DNA of 64,000 bases from Nitrospira sp. (GTDB lineage Bacteria > Nitrospirota > Nitrospiria > Nitrospirales > Nitrospiraceae). Below the pieces are notes generated by a model. It was not told where the DNA came from, ran no database searches, and saw only the letters and a program-made list of their open reading frames with translations. Made by a program: the position numbers and the translations under genes. Positions 16,318 through 24,065 of this stretch are shown in pieces. The DNA lies in assembly GCA_018242725.1 (NCBI GenBank), contig JAFEBI010000021.1:114312-178311 (forward strand), written 5' to 3'. The first letter of the stretch is position 1. Every line of letters starts with the position of its first letter.

Positions 16318-19300
16318 GTGACGACGCAGTGCGGAACAGATCGATTCACTGATACACAACGGATGGAGCTACGCTCATACGTCCAATTGGCGGGGGAGTG
16401 TGTTTCTCAGTACTGGCCCATGCGAACCTTTATCCATCACAATCCGCTCCATGGACTGGAGGGGATGCCGTTTGAACAGGCCGTGCAGCAGGGAGAACGG
16501 TTGTTCGGTGGAAGAGGATATTTGAGGAACGAAGAGTATCGTCGTCATTTCAGAGAAGGACGTATCACACGTGAAGATCTCCTCGCGGCACTTGAGTCGA
16601 TTATTCCGGATAAGAGCATTACGCTTGCAGGCCGACGCCTCAGTCATCAGGAAATTCTTGCGGCCGTCATGGTATCTGGTCTTGCCGACTCAAATGAGAC
16701 AAGCGACCCTGCCGATGGCGAGCTCGATGTAGAACGGGTGCTCGCCTGGCTTCGATCTCGCCCGATGTCCACGCAGGTCCAAGGCGATTCGACTCCTTCG
16801 GCCGAGACATCACATCCGTCGGAACAGGAAACACTCAGCGCCTGGTGCGATGCGACACTGGCTAGCACCCTTGTCGAGCGTATCAACCGGGAAATGGTGA
16901 AGTGGTGCAGCTCGTTCCTTGATGAGGGCGAGGCGGGTTGGAGCATGCCGGGGCGCGATCAGACGTTCTATCGCGCATGGAAATCGCTAGCGGTTCATGA
17001 TTTCACTCTGCGCCTAATGGGCATTACGGGAGCGGCTGCAAAGATTCATGCACTGCCTGACCGCCCGGAAGATGCCGTCCTGGAACATCTCGCGCACATG
17101 CATATTCCCAAGCCAGCTTGGGAGTCCTATCTTGCGTGGCATTTAGCCGCCCTGCCGGGATGGACCGGTTATCTCAAATGGCGATCGCAGCAAACAGATC
17201 ATCCCTGGCAGGCGGCGTATCCGGCAGATCTCGTGAAGTACCTGGCTGTCCGGCTGTTCTATGAACGAGAACTTGTCGATACTGTCTGTCGAGATGTGTT
17301 AGGGATCGAAGGCCATGAGGAGGCGATCCACCGCTTTGTCGAGACGTATCCCTACGCCTATTGTTTGCGTCGAGCCTGGGCCACCGGACAAGTGCGTGAC
17401 CCGTTCCGTCAACAAGTTCGTCAGATGCTGAAGAGGAAGACTCGACATGCGCACCACAGCTGGGAAGAGCTCGGTCTCCAGTACGAAGCCCATCGGCATC
17501 CCCACCAAGCTCAGCAGCGCCTTCAGCGATTGGCCGTGCAGCTCGTGGGTCTCTCGAAGGCACTCGAACAAGATCCGAAGGCAATCGAAACGACTCCGCA
17601 ATCGGACCTCCAGACGCTAAGCGAATGGCTCGAAAGCTTCTCATCGCGTACGCAGTCTTCAATATGGCTGAGCGCGTTCGAGGGGGGATACAGAAGGCGG
17701 ATCCTCCAGGAGTTGAGCGCAAGCCTCAAACACGGGGAGGCGGGATCCTCGGTTCGTCCATCGCGAGCCCTGGCCCAGGTCGTGTTCTGCATCGACGTAC
17801 GAGCCGAAGTGTTTCGCCGGTATCTGGAGCAGTTGGGCGGATATGAAACATTTGGTCTTGCGGGATTCTTCGGCGTTCCGCTCGACTATCAACCCTTCGG
17901 CGCTCATCAACCTGTCGCACACTGTCCTGTTCTGCTCAAACCGAAGAATCGAGTCCGCGAGGTCCCACGAAGTTACCACGGACTTTTAATACAGGAACGG
18001 AAACAAGCTGACCAGTTGACCCGCGCAGCCACCGAATTGCTGCATGACTTAAAAGGCAATGTGGTGACTCCCTATGTCATGGTCGAGGCGATCGGCTGGT
18101 TTTTTTGCGTTCCTCTATTAGGCAGGACGCTCTTTCCTACTTGGTATGCTAAGGTCAGACGGTGGGCCCAACGCGTGTTCATGCCGTCACTGGCCACCAC
18201 GCTGACAGTAGAGACACTGCAACGGGAAGAGGCCGAAGAAATGGTCGCTACCGAACAGCGAGCGATCATTCGGGAGGTCGTCCGCCAGCGGTTTACTCTC
18301 GACGGTGCGGTGCTCTCTCCGACACTGCTCGAGAAAATCAGACGAGCAGCGATTGGTGACACCGAAAGTGGTCATGGGGACATTACGAGCATACTCGGCC
18401 TGACACCTGAAGCGGAGGCGGCCTTCTACCAGGAATTACGCAATCGCCATCGCATCAGTTCAAGGGGTGTTGCCTCGTACTTAGATCGGCTCACACACAC
18501 GGGATTTTCCTCGGGAGAACAAGCTTACCTCGTCGAAGCGGCGTTACGGCTCATGGGTCTCACTGCCAATTTCGCGCGCATCGTCCTGTTCTGTGCGCAC
18601 GGCAGCACCTCGCAGAACAATCCCTACGAAGCGGCGCTCGATTGCGGCGCCTGCGGTGGAAATCACGGACTGCCGAACGCTCGTACGATCGCGGCAATGG
18701 CCAATAAGCCGACCGTCCGGGAACTATTGAAGAATCGCGGCATCTCGATCCCTGCGGACACACAGTTTTTGGCCGCAGAGCACGACACGACGACTGACTG
18801 TGTCCGTATCGTCGATTTAGAAGACGTTCCGGCCACTCACCGGAAAGATCTCGAACGATTACTGCTCGATCTCGATCGAGCCGGTGAACAGGTGGCACTG
18901 GAACGGGCTCAAGCCTTGGCGCCGTATGCTTCCCGGGATGCTCGTTCAGCTCGCCAATCAGCCAGACGGAGGAGTGAGGATTGGGCGGAAGTGAGACCCG
19001 AGTGGGGGCTGTCAAAAAATAGTTTAATTGTGATCGGCCGTCGGATCTGGACTCAACACCTGAATCTAGAAGGGCGCTCGTTCCTTCATTCGTATGACTA
19101 CCGGCAAGATGCAGCGGGGAAAATTCTCGAATCGATCATGACCGCCCCGCTGGTGGTGGCGCAATGGATCAATATGGAGCATTATTTTTCGTCGGTCGAT
19201 AACGAGGTTTACGGAAGCGGCAGCAAGGTCTACCATAATGTCGTTGGCCGTATTGGGGTCATGACCGGAGTGTGGAGTGATCTCAGGCTTGGGCTTCCGG

Positions 19301-19614
19301 CCCAAACCATCTTGAACGGGTCTGTGACGTATCATGAACCGATGAGATTATTGACCATTATCGAAGGACCGAAGGATCGAATCGACCGTGTGATCGACAA
19401 ACACCCCCTCTTGGACCAGTTGATCACGCTGGGGTGGATTACTCTGATTGCACTCGATCCGACCGACTACCGATGCTATCGATTCGATCGCGTCAGGGGT
19501 TGGATGAAGGAAACTCAGCCGCAAGGAGGCGGCAGTCATGGCTGGACTGACATTGCACCCGATGAAGGAAATCAAGATCATTGTACAGGGCGAACATTTG
19601 AAATTTGTCACTGA
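16318..19614 (+). CDS. dabA: DabA/MpsB-type inorganic carbon transporter subunit (DUF2309), system 2
   Basis: This is a 1098-residue DUF2309 protein. The zinc-site motifs are intact: FCIDVRAE with Cys and Asp, FCAHGSTSQNN with His, and LDCGACGGN with Cys. The GTG at 16318 is chosen because GAGGAG lies 9 bases upstream and the next residues align with DabA1 from MELRSYVQLAGE onward. The C-terminus is odd: after CYRFDRVRGW the frame runs on through the ribosome site and first 77 bases of the PII-like gene at 19538, adding about 30 residues with no counterpart in DabA1. Loss of the ancestral stop is the likely cause. It forms the carbonic-anhydrase-like subunit with DabB2. Confidence 0.92.
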   Translation: MTTQCGTDRFTDTQRMELRSYVQLAGECVSQYWPMRTFIHHNPLHGLEGMPFEQAVQQGERLFGGRGYLRNEEYRRHFREGRITREDLLAALESIIPDKSITLAGRRLSHQEILAAVMVSGLADSNETSDPADGELDVERVLAWLRSRPMSTQVQGDSTPSAETSHPSEQETLSAWCDATLASTLVERINREMVKWCSSFLDEGEAGWSMPGRDQTFYRAWKSLAVHDFTLRLMGITGAAAKIHALPDRPEDAVLEHLAHMHIPKPAWESYLAWHLAALPGWTGYLKWRSQQTDHPWQAAYPADLVKYLAVRLFYERELVDTVCRDVLGIEGHEEAIHRFVETYPYAYCLRRAWATGQVRDPFRQQVRQMLKRKTRHAHHSWEELGLQYEAHRHPHQAQQRLQRLAVQLVGLSKALEQDPKAIETTPQSDLQTLSEWLESFSSRTQSSIWLSAFEGGYRRRILQELSASLKHGEAGSSVRPSRALAQVVFCIDVRAEVFRRYLEQLGGYETFGLAGFFGVPLDYQPFGAHQPVAHCPVLLKPKNRVREVPRSYHGLLIQERKQADQLTRAATELLHDLKGNVVTPYVMVEAIGWFFCVPLLGRTLFPTWYAKVRRWAQRVFMPSLATTLTVETLQREEAEEMVATEQRAIIREVVRQRFTLDGAVLSPTLLEKIRRAAIGDTESGHGDITSILGLTPEAEAAFYQELRNRHRISSRGVASYLDRLTHTGFSSGEQAYLVEAALRLMGLTANFARIVLFCAHGSTSQNNPYEAALDCGACGGNHGLPNARTIAAMANKPTVRELLKNRGISIPADTQFLAAEHDTTTDCVRIVDLEDVPATHRKDLERLLLDLDRAGEQVALERAQALAPYASRDARSARQSARRRSEDWAEVRPEWGLSKNSLIVIGRRIWTQHLNLEGRSFLHSYDYRQDAAGKILESIMTAPLVVAQWINMEHYFSSVDNEVYGSGSKVYHNVVGRIGVMTGVWSDLRLGLPAQTILNGSVTYHEPMRLLTIIEGPKDRIDRVIDKHPLLDQLITLGWITLIALDPTDYRCYRFDRVRGWMKETQPQGGGSHGWTDIAPDEGNQDHCTGRTFEICH

Positions 19615-19867
19615 GCTCTTAGACAGAACCGGCGCCACCGGCTACACCATCATCAACAACGTATCCGGTAAGGGACATGACGGCTTTCATGAAGGGCATC
19701 TGGTGTTTGATGATACCAGCAGCCAAGTGATTGTGTTTACCGTCGTGCCTGACAGCAAGGTTGAGCCTATCTTGGCCGGGCTCGGTCCGCTTTTCCATCG
19801 GCACTCCGGTGCCATGTTTGTGAGCGATGTGGCGGTCAGCCGCCGAGAACACTTTACGCCCAAATAA
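19538..19867 (+). CDS. PII-like regulator of the dab2 cluster
   Basis: This 109-residue PII-like protein is clearly paralogous to the one at 3331; both begin with the pattern MxGLxLHPMKEI and share YTIINNVSGKGHDG, the EPILAGLGPLF helix and a SDVAVSRREHF ending. A strong AAGGAGG lies ahead of the ATG. The gene starts inside the dabA2 reading frame (77-base overlap), so its translation is likely coupled to or impeded by that of dabA2. By analogy with SbtB and CPII it probably senses an adenylate or bicarbonate signal and tunes DabAB2; this is inference from family and operon. Confidence 0.82.
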   Translation: MAGLTLHPMKEIKIIVQGEHLKFVTELLDRTGATGYTIINNVSGKGHDGFHEGHLVFDDTSSQVIVFTVVPDSKVEPILAGLGPLFHRHSGAMFVSDVAVSRREHFTPK

Positions 19868-20220
19868 GGAGTTGGTCGGGCCAGCTGATTTTTCTCATGC
19901 CGCATGCAACGGAAGAGTCGCCAAGCCGAGGTCTTCTCCGGTTCAGCAGAATCACTCTTTCCCGGCTTAGAGTATGGGCGAGTCTCAAAGACGATCCAAG
20001 ATTTCGTAGCGGCCATGGACTCTGCCTCAAAGAGTCTGCCGATTTGACTAAGCTGACCGGGGTAATCTGAAACGTGGCTGTGGTCAAGACGGGACATGCT
20101 TCATCAGTAGGTGCTGTCCGACACGCAATATTTCTGAATGAAGAAGGTGCTCAAACCACGAGAGGACAACCAAATATTCAACCGTAGCAACTCAGATACC
20201 GGCTACCATGGTGAGATGAA
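19868..20220. other. convergent intergenic region
   Basis: This gap of 353 bases lies between the convergent dab2 operon and mpsC2. No gene, clear terminator or repeat was recognised; open frames crossing it run antisense to the PII-like gene and are not supported. Confidence 0.4.
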
Positions 20221-20598
20221 TCAGTGTGTCGACGATAGAGTCATAGGTGCGTGCAATTTAATAACGACAGTGCTCAGACCAACTTCGGGATCGAGGTCTG
20301 TCACGATATTTTGAACTCTTGCGCCGATGGCATGCTCGATGCGTGCTTGTAGTACGTGCTGACAGGAATCAAGCAGAGAGCGGTGAAATCGACGCAACAG
20401 CTCCAGACCTTCCGGTGAGCGTGCGAGTTCCTTTTCCGCGGGAATGGAAGCGCTCCTCGTTGATGTCACGTAGATCAGTTCATCGAACACATGGGCCTGG
20501 ATGTTTGAGTACGTGGACTTCATGAACTCGGTTTGAAAGCCTAGGACCGCGAGCATGACGGCATACTCGATTTCAGCTTTGTTCGTGGCCATTCCCAT
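20221..20598 (-). CDS. MpsC-like DUF2294 protein next to dab2
   Basis: This 125-residue protein is a more divergent DUF2294/MpsC member. It keeps the helix-strand layout: VLGFQTEFMKSTYSNIQAHV, then LIYVTSTRSASIPAEKELAR in place of the VRLKGVLTPAEKQLA strand, and the C-terminal NIVTDLDPEVGLSTVVIKL. GAGGAG lies 10 bases before the ATG at 20598; a second ATG two codons later is also possible. The gene follows a 70-codon gene after six bases and converges with the dab2 operon, so both carbon-uptake clusters have an mpsC neighbour. Divergence from the 10319 copy suggests a specialised partner for system 2. Confidence 0.72.
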   Translation of the reverse strand: MGMATNKAEIEYAVMLAVLGFQTEFMKSTYSNIQAHVFDELIYVTSTRSASIPAEKELARSPEGLELLRRFHRSLLDSCQHVLQARIEHAIGARVQNIVTDLDPEVGLSTVVIKLHAPMTLSSTH

Positions 20599-20604
20599 CC
20601 CGTT

Positions 20605-20817
20605 TTACTCCTCTACGCGCCAAGATAGAATCCATCGTCCGGTTTGAGGATTCTCGAGTTTGATCCCAAAGCGGTCACGGAGAAATGCTTCTTGCCTTTC
20701 AGGCAGGCTCATTGAGGCTGCATGGGGTCGAAGAGAGGATGGCTCCAGATCGGGCATAGGAGCTTCTACACCTTCCCATATTGCAATTCCAAGGTCTTCG
20801 GTCGTCAAGACTTTCAT
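20605..20817 (-). CDS. small unknown protein, operon partner of mpsC2
   Basis: This 70-residue protein matches no family I recognise. The start is well supported: GGAGGTGAGGC lies directly ahead of the ATG at 20817. The sequence is soluble and acidic at first (VLTTEDLGIAIWEGVEAP), then has a helix-like SLPERQEAFLRDRFGIKL segment and a closing strand WILSWRVEE. It ends six bases before mpsC2, so the two are almost certainly co-transcribed. Its position suggests a role in the same inorganic-carbon system, but nothing in the sequence defines one. Confidence 0.7.
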   Translation of the reverse strand: MKVLTTEDLGIAIWEGVEAPMPDLEPSSLRPHAASMSLPERQEAFLRDRFGIKLENPQTGRWILSWRVEE

Positions 20818-20899
20818 GCCTCACCTCCGGTGCGATGAGTGCTATCCCATGGGTGAGGCGATGGCGCTCCCGCGAGCGTCCATCGCCACGATGCAGGCG

Positions 20900-21139
20900 T
20901 CAGTAGGCCTTGCTGAAGCCGGGCTCGCCGTCGTAGTTCCACAGCTTTTGCGCGGCGGGCCACCACCAACCCTTCTTGGTCAGGGTGTCCAGGAAGGCAT
21001 TTACATCCGCGCCGTGCACCTCCTCGGTTGCTATGAATCGGCATCGCTACGAGTTGACCTGAAGAAAATCTGGACTTACGAAACCAGGCCAGACCTTCGT
21101 GCCTTGGTTCAAAATGAAATCACAATGCTGTTTCCCCAT
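20900..21139 (-). pseudogene. small gene interrupted by an in-frame TAG
   Basis: From an ATG at 21139 with GGGAAGG upstream, 30 codons (MGKQHCDFIL onward) end at a TAG (21049-21047). The same frame then continues for 48 codons, through FIATEEVHGADVNAFLDT and KKGWWWPAAQKLWNYDGE, to a TGA at 20902-20900. The second part looks more protein-like than the frames around it. It sits about 60 bases after a sigma-54-like promoter and ahead of the 70-codon gene and mpsC2. It is read here as a formerly intact 79-residue gene with one nonsense change. A sequencing error, or two unrelated short frames, would also explain it. Confidence 0.4.
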
Positions 21140-21208
21140 TGAAACCTTCCCTCGGACAGCAAAGGTGACCGGACTATCCGCTCCTTCCTTTTCTTGCGAG
21201 ATGAGCAG

Positions 21209-21224
21209 TGCAAATGTGATTCCA
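21209..21224 (-). promoter_or_regulatory. sigma-54-type promoter of the mpsC2 operon
   Basis: On the minus strand TGGAATCACATTTGCA has TGG at -24, TTGCA at -12, and GG and GC ten bases apart. The predicted start site is near 21198. It would drive the interrupted small frame, the 70-codon gene and mpsC2. Confidence 0.6.
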
Positions 21225-21330
21225 GGCGAGCCATTATATTGCGCGGCATGAAATGAACTGAAAGTACGCACAAATATAAGCAGCGGAATCTAGGGCAGGG
21301 TGTGCCTGGCCTTAGGGTGATAGTATAGAG

Positions 21331-21377
21331 CGTGCGCCAATACACGTGTTGCACGGAACCTCGTGCGTGTGCGCTCG
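21331..21377 (-). promoter_or_regulatory. GTG/CAC dyads upstream of the mpsC2 promoter
   Basis: CGTGCG-CCAA-TACACG (21331-21346) fits the NGTGYG-N4 dyad pattern seen ahead of dab2. A weaker copy, CGTGCG-TGTG-CGCTCG, lies at 21362-21377. The better site is about 140 bases upstream of the predicted start site. The match is less regular than at dab2. Confidence 0.4.
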
Positions 21378-21445
21378 TTCTGCAGATTGCTCAGCGAGCA
21401 GCATGATGTCTGGGTGAAGTATTTCATTCTCTGCGTCTCAGGCGT

Positions 21446-23809
21446 TCAATACGCCGCCGGCTTAGAGAAGGTTCGGTTCGAGACCAAATCCAACACGTGG
21501 AGTCCGTCGAACTGTGCCTCCCCCGGGCCCAAGGCAATGAATCCTACTTGCCCGTTCTGTGGCAGCACGGCATCGTCAACAGCGGCGACTTGGGCGCCAT
21601 CGATGTAGACCGCGAGTCTCCCCTTATCGAGATGCAAGAAATTGATCCGTTGGACTCGTATCGTATGCCAGGATCTTGAGGCGAGCTTTACGGTGACTTG
21701 CCCGAGGACGGTCACCATGCCATTCACAACGCGTCTGGTCGTGACCTGGCCGGTTTCAGGCTGAAGCGTGATGGCATAATAATTAGCTGAGTCTGTGACG
21801 GCGATGACGAGTCCAAGTTCGCCTTGATCAGTGAAGCTGGGGGCACGTACCTGAATGGTCACATCCGGGTAAGTGGTTCTGACCTCCGTCGCAACAAGAA
21901 GTCGCGTGCAGTTCTGCGCCGGGCAGGGAACGGCGCGAACCAGCCGTTGTGATTCACTCGGCATCGCTTGATCAAGTTGGACTTGCCACCCATCACCCTG
22001 TTCGCCTAGTGTGGAAAATCCAGCAGGAAGGTGCCCCAGCCGGTCATGATCGAAATTCCATTGCCAGATGATGTCCTGCTTCGGGGGAGTGGCATGGACG
22101 GCCACATCAAGAACTTCAAGCGAACGTGGTGGGCTTGGCAAGACAATCGCCGCAGCCTCCGGCGTCAGCGACTTGACGAGATCGTTGGCGACCAGTTGCC
22201 CTTGCAGACCCTTGATTCCAGGAATCTGATCCAGATCCTGCTTGACCTGCCGCATTCGTTGCTGAAACCGATCCAGATTGCGCGGCACCGAGAGTGACTC
22301 CACTGCCACCAACGCATAGTGCGCATGGAGCTTGTCGTAGGGCTGACTCACCAGCTCAACGGCCTGTTCCGCTTCGGCATGGGCTTGTTGCAACCACGGG
22401 TGGTCGTAGCGTCGGTTCCACGACACAAGCTGGATACGATCCCAGGCCGCTTCCGCCAAGATTCTCCCGTATTCGGCGGTGCCAGGGATCGCGTCGCGTA
22501 GCAACGCCTCATGGATACCAAGGGCATCGGTCGGATCATTGTTCCAGCGGGTCAACACGCCAAGGCGTCGGCGCTGTTCCGACGTCGCTTGCTGGAGCTG
22601 CCTCAAGGCTTCGTAAGAGGCGAGGGATCGGTAGAGAGCGTCTGCCGCTGGTTCATACCCTTCTGTCACCGCAGTTAACTCCTGCCGCCAGGTTTGGGCT
22701 TGAATCGTCCAGTACAGTTCAGCAACTCGCTGCAACGCCACCCCGTCAGTAGCCGCTAAGCCACCCTTTGCAACGCCTTGCTTGAGAAAGATCTGGTAAG
22801 CATCCTCACCACGAAGGAGATGAGCATCTGTATGGTTCGGATCAATCAACAGGAGTCGAGTCAGCAATTTTTCCCGCTCAGTCGATGAGAGATGGAGGGC
22901 TCGACCTAAGGCTGTCTGCGCGATCGGTTCAACCTCAGTACGGTTCCACCATTGAGGCGATCCTGAGACGAGTTCTCCCTTCATGAAAGGCCGGGCTGGG
23001 TTCGCCCGATCAAACTTCCGCCCGTTATCTGGCCGGAGACCATAGTGGGTTGTCGCAATCAGTGGAGTGCCGGGCAACGCCTCATTCATCACGGCTCGAT
23101 CCGCGCTGAAGCCGAACTTGCGCAGGCCGGTCACCACGATAAAGCGAGCCGTGACCTCGCGTACGGCTCCAAACTGACGCTGAGATCCATTCACCCACCA
23201 GATTTCTTCTGGTTTGAGGGCAAGCGGGGCGGTGAGGGGATCAGGGTAGACGATTTTGATATCAATGGGCTGTCCCTGCACCGAAACCAGAGAGCCTTCC
23301 TTGATATTCGACAAGGCAAATGATTGCGCCGGACTGGTTCGTAGAACTGTCGTCTGAGGAATCGGAGCGTGGTCGTTTAGGATGATGGGTGGAGAGACGA
23401 AGACCGCCGGTGGGTAGTCTTTCCAATTTTCCGTGGCGCGGTGCCGGTCTGCTAAGAGTCCAAGCGCGATTCTTTGTCCGGTCGCGTTGAAGACGCCGGT
23501 TTCTGCTTGTTGGGTTACCAACACAGTATGGGCATGTAGTGTGTCATCCCAGCAACGTCGAGCCATCGTTGGCGTTAACTTAGATGAGCGCTTGTCTGTG
23601 GTTTCCTGAGCGCGGCTCAAGCATCCTAAGTCGGCTGAAGCCCACATGTCGATCTGAGAGTGGGACAACGCTTCCACGTAGCGCAGGACGAATCGGCTGG
23701 CATCCTCGCCGGGTTTCATTCTGGAGGGTGCGGCGTTGCTTATTGATGAACAGACGAAAAGAAATGTGCCTACAAGGAGAAGGGTACGTCCGACGGGGCG
23801 TAACAACAT
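21446..23809 (-). CDS. large exported protein with C-terminal beta-sandwich (LamG/DUF1080-like) domain
   Basis: This 787-residue protein starts at ATG 23809, where a signal peptide follows directly (hydrophobic core TLLLVGTFLFVCSSISNAA). The frame is open to 23890, but that extension is not signal-like. Residues 30-250 contain no recognised domain. The middle (about 300-560) is helical and TPR-like. The final 200 residues form a concanavalin-like sandwich pattern, with WQWNFDHDRLGHLPAGF, LGLVIAVTDSANYYAITL, WHTIRVQR and RLAVYIDGAQVA, as in DUF1080/LamG-type sugar-binding domains. A sigma-54-like promoter and a GTG/CAC dyad precede it, and the cognate type of activator lies just upstream on the same strand. 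Function unknown; periplasmic location inferred. Confidence 0.75.
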   Translation of the reverse strand: MLLRPVGRTLLLVGTFLFVCSSISNAAPSRMKPGEDASRFVLRYVEALSHSQIDMWASADLGCLSRAQETTDKRSSKLTPTMARRCWDDTLHAHTVLVTQQAETGVFNATGQRIALGLLADRHRATENWKDYPPAVFVSPPIILNDHAPIPQTTVLRTSPAQSFALSNIKEGSLVSVQGQPIDIKIVYPDPLTAPLALKPEEIWWVNGSQRQFGAVREVTARFIVVTGLRKFGFSADRAVMNEALPGTPLIATTHYGLRPDNGRKFDRANPARPFMKGELVSGSPQWWNRTEVEPIAQTALGRALHLSSTEREKLLTRLLLIDPNHTDAHLLRGEDAYQIFLKQGVAKGGLAATDGVALQRVAELYWTIQAQTWRQELTAVTEGYEPAADALYRSLASYEALRQLQQATSEQRRRLGVLTRWNNDPTDALGIHEALLRDAIPGTAEYGRILAEAAWDRIQLVSWNRRYDHPWLQQAHAEAEQAVELVSQPYDKLHAHYALVAVESLSVPRNLDRFQQRMRQVKQDLDQIPGIKGLQGQLVANDLVKSLTPEAAAIVLPSPPRSLEVLDVAVHATPPKQDIIWQWNFDHDRLGHLPAGFSTLGEQGDGWQVQLDQAMPSESQRLVRAVPCPAQNCTRLLVATEVRTTYPDVTIQVRAPSFTDQGELGLVIAVTDSANYYAITLQPETGQVTTRRVVNGMVTVLGQVTVKLASRSWHTIRVQRINFLHLDKGRLAVYIDGAQVAAVDDAVLPQNGQVGFIALGPGEAQFDGLHVLDLVSNRTFSKPAAY

Positions 23810-23897
23810 GTCTGTGCTCCATGACGGTAGGAAGAAAACCAGAGGCGACCATCGACGCGCTGAATCCCGCAGCGGTCGTCGTGACGTCATGAATTAA

Positions 23898-23913
23898 TGC
23901 AATCGTCAGTCCC
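23898..23913 (-). promoter_or_regulatory. sigma-54-type promoter of the 787-residue exported protein
   Basis: On the minus strand GGGACTGACGATTGCA carries GG and GC ten bases apart and TTGCA at -12. The predicted start site near 23888 leaves a leader of about 79 bases before the ATG at 23809. Confidence 0.55.
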
Positions 23914-24018
23914 AAGATTTACAGCAGAAGATGGGAGGATGAATAGTCGAATGTCGTCAGAAACAGGAAGGAATAGGTAGATGGCCTCGGAGATGCCGAT
24001 AGGAAGTGTGCGGCAGAT

Positions 24019-24034
24019 TGTGTGTCAGCGCACA
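24019..24034 (-). promoter_or_regulatory. GTG/CAC dyad upstream of the exported-protein gene
   Basis: TGTGTG-TCAG-CGCACA is a near-perfect dyad of the same form as the three dab2 sites. It is centred about 138 bases before the predicted sigma-54 start site. Extra TGTGYG half-sites flank it at 24007 and 24041. Confidence 0.5.
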
Positions 24035-24065
24035 AGAGGGTGTGTGAGCGTGCGTCCGTGCTCGT

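Noticed and set aside
20814..21044. 76-codon minus-strand frame ending in an ATGA overlap with the 70-codon gene
   Set aside because: Arg/Gly-rich composition, no ribosome site, and its last codons are simply the ribosome site of the next gene; a different frame over the same bases looks more like protein.
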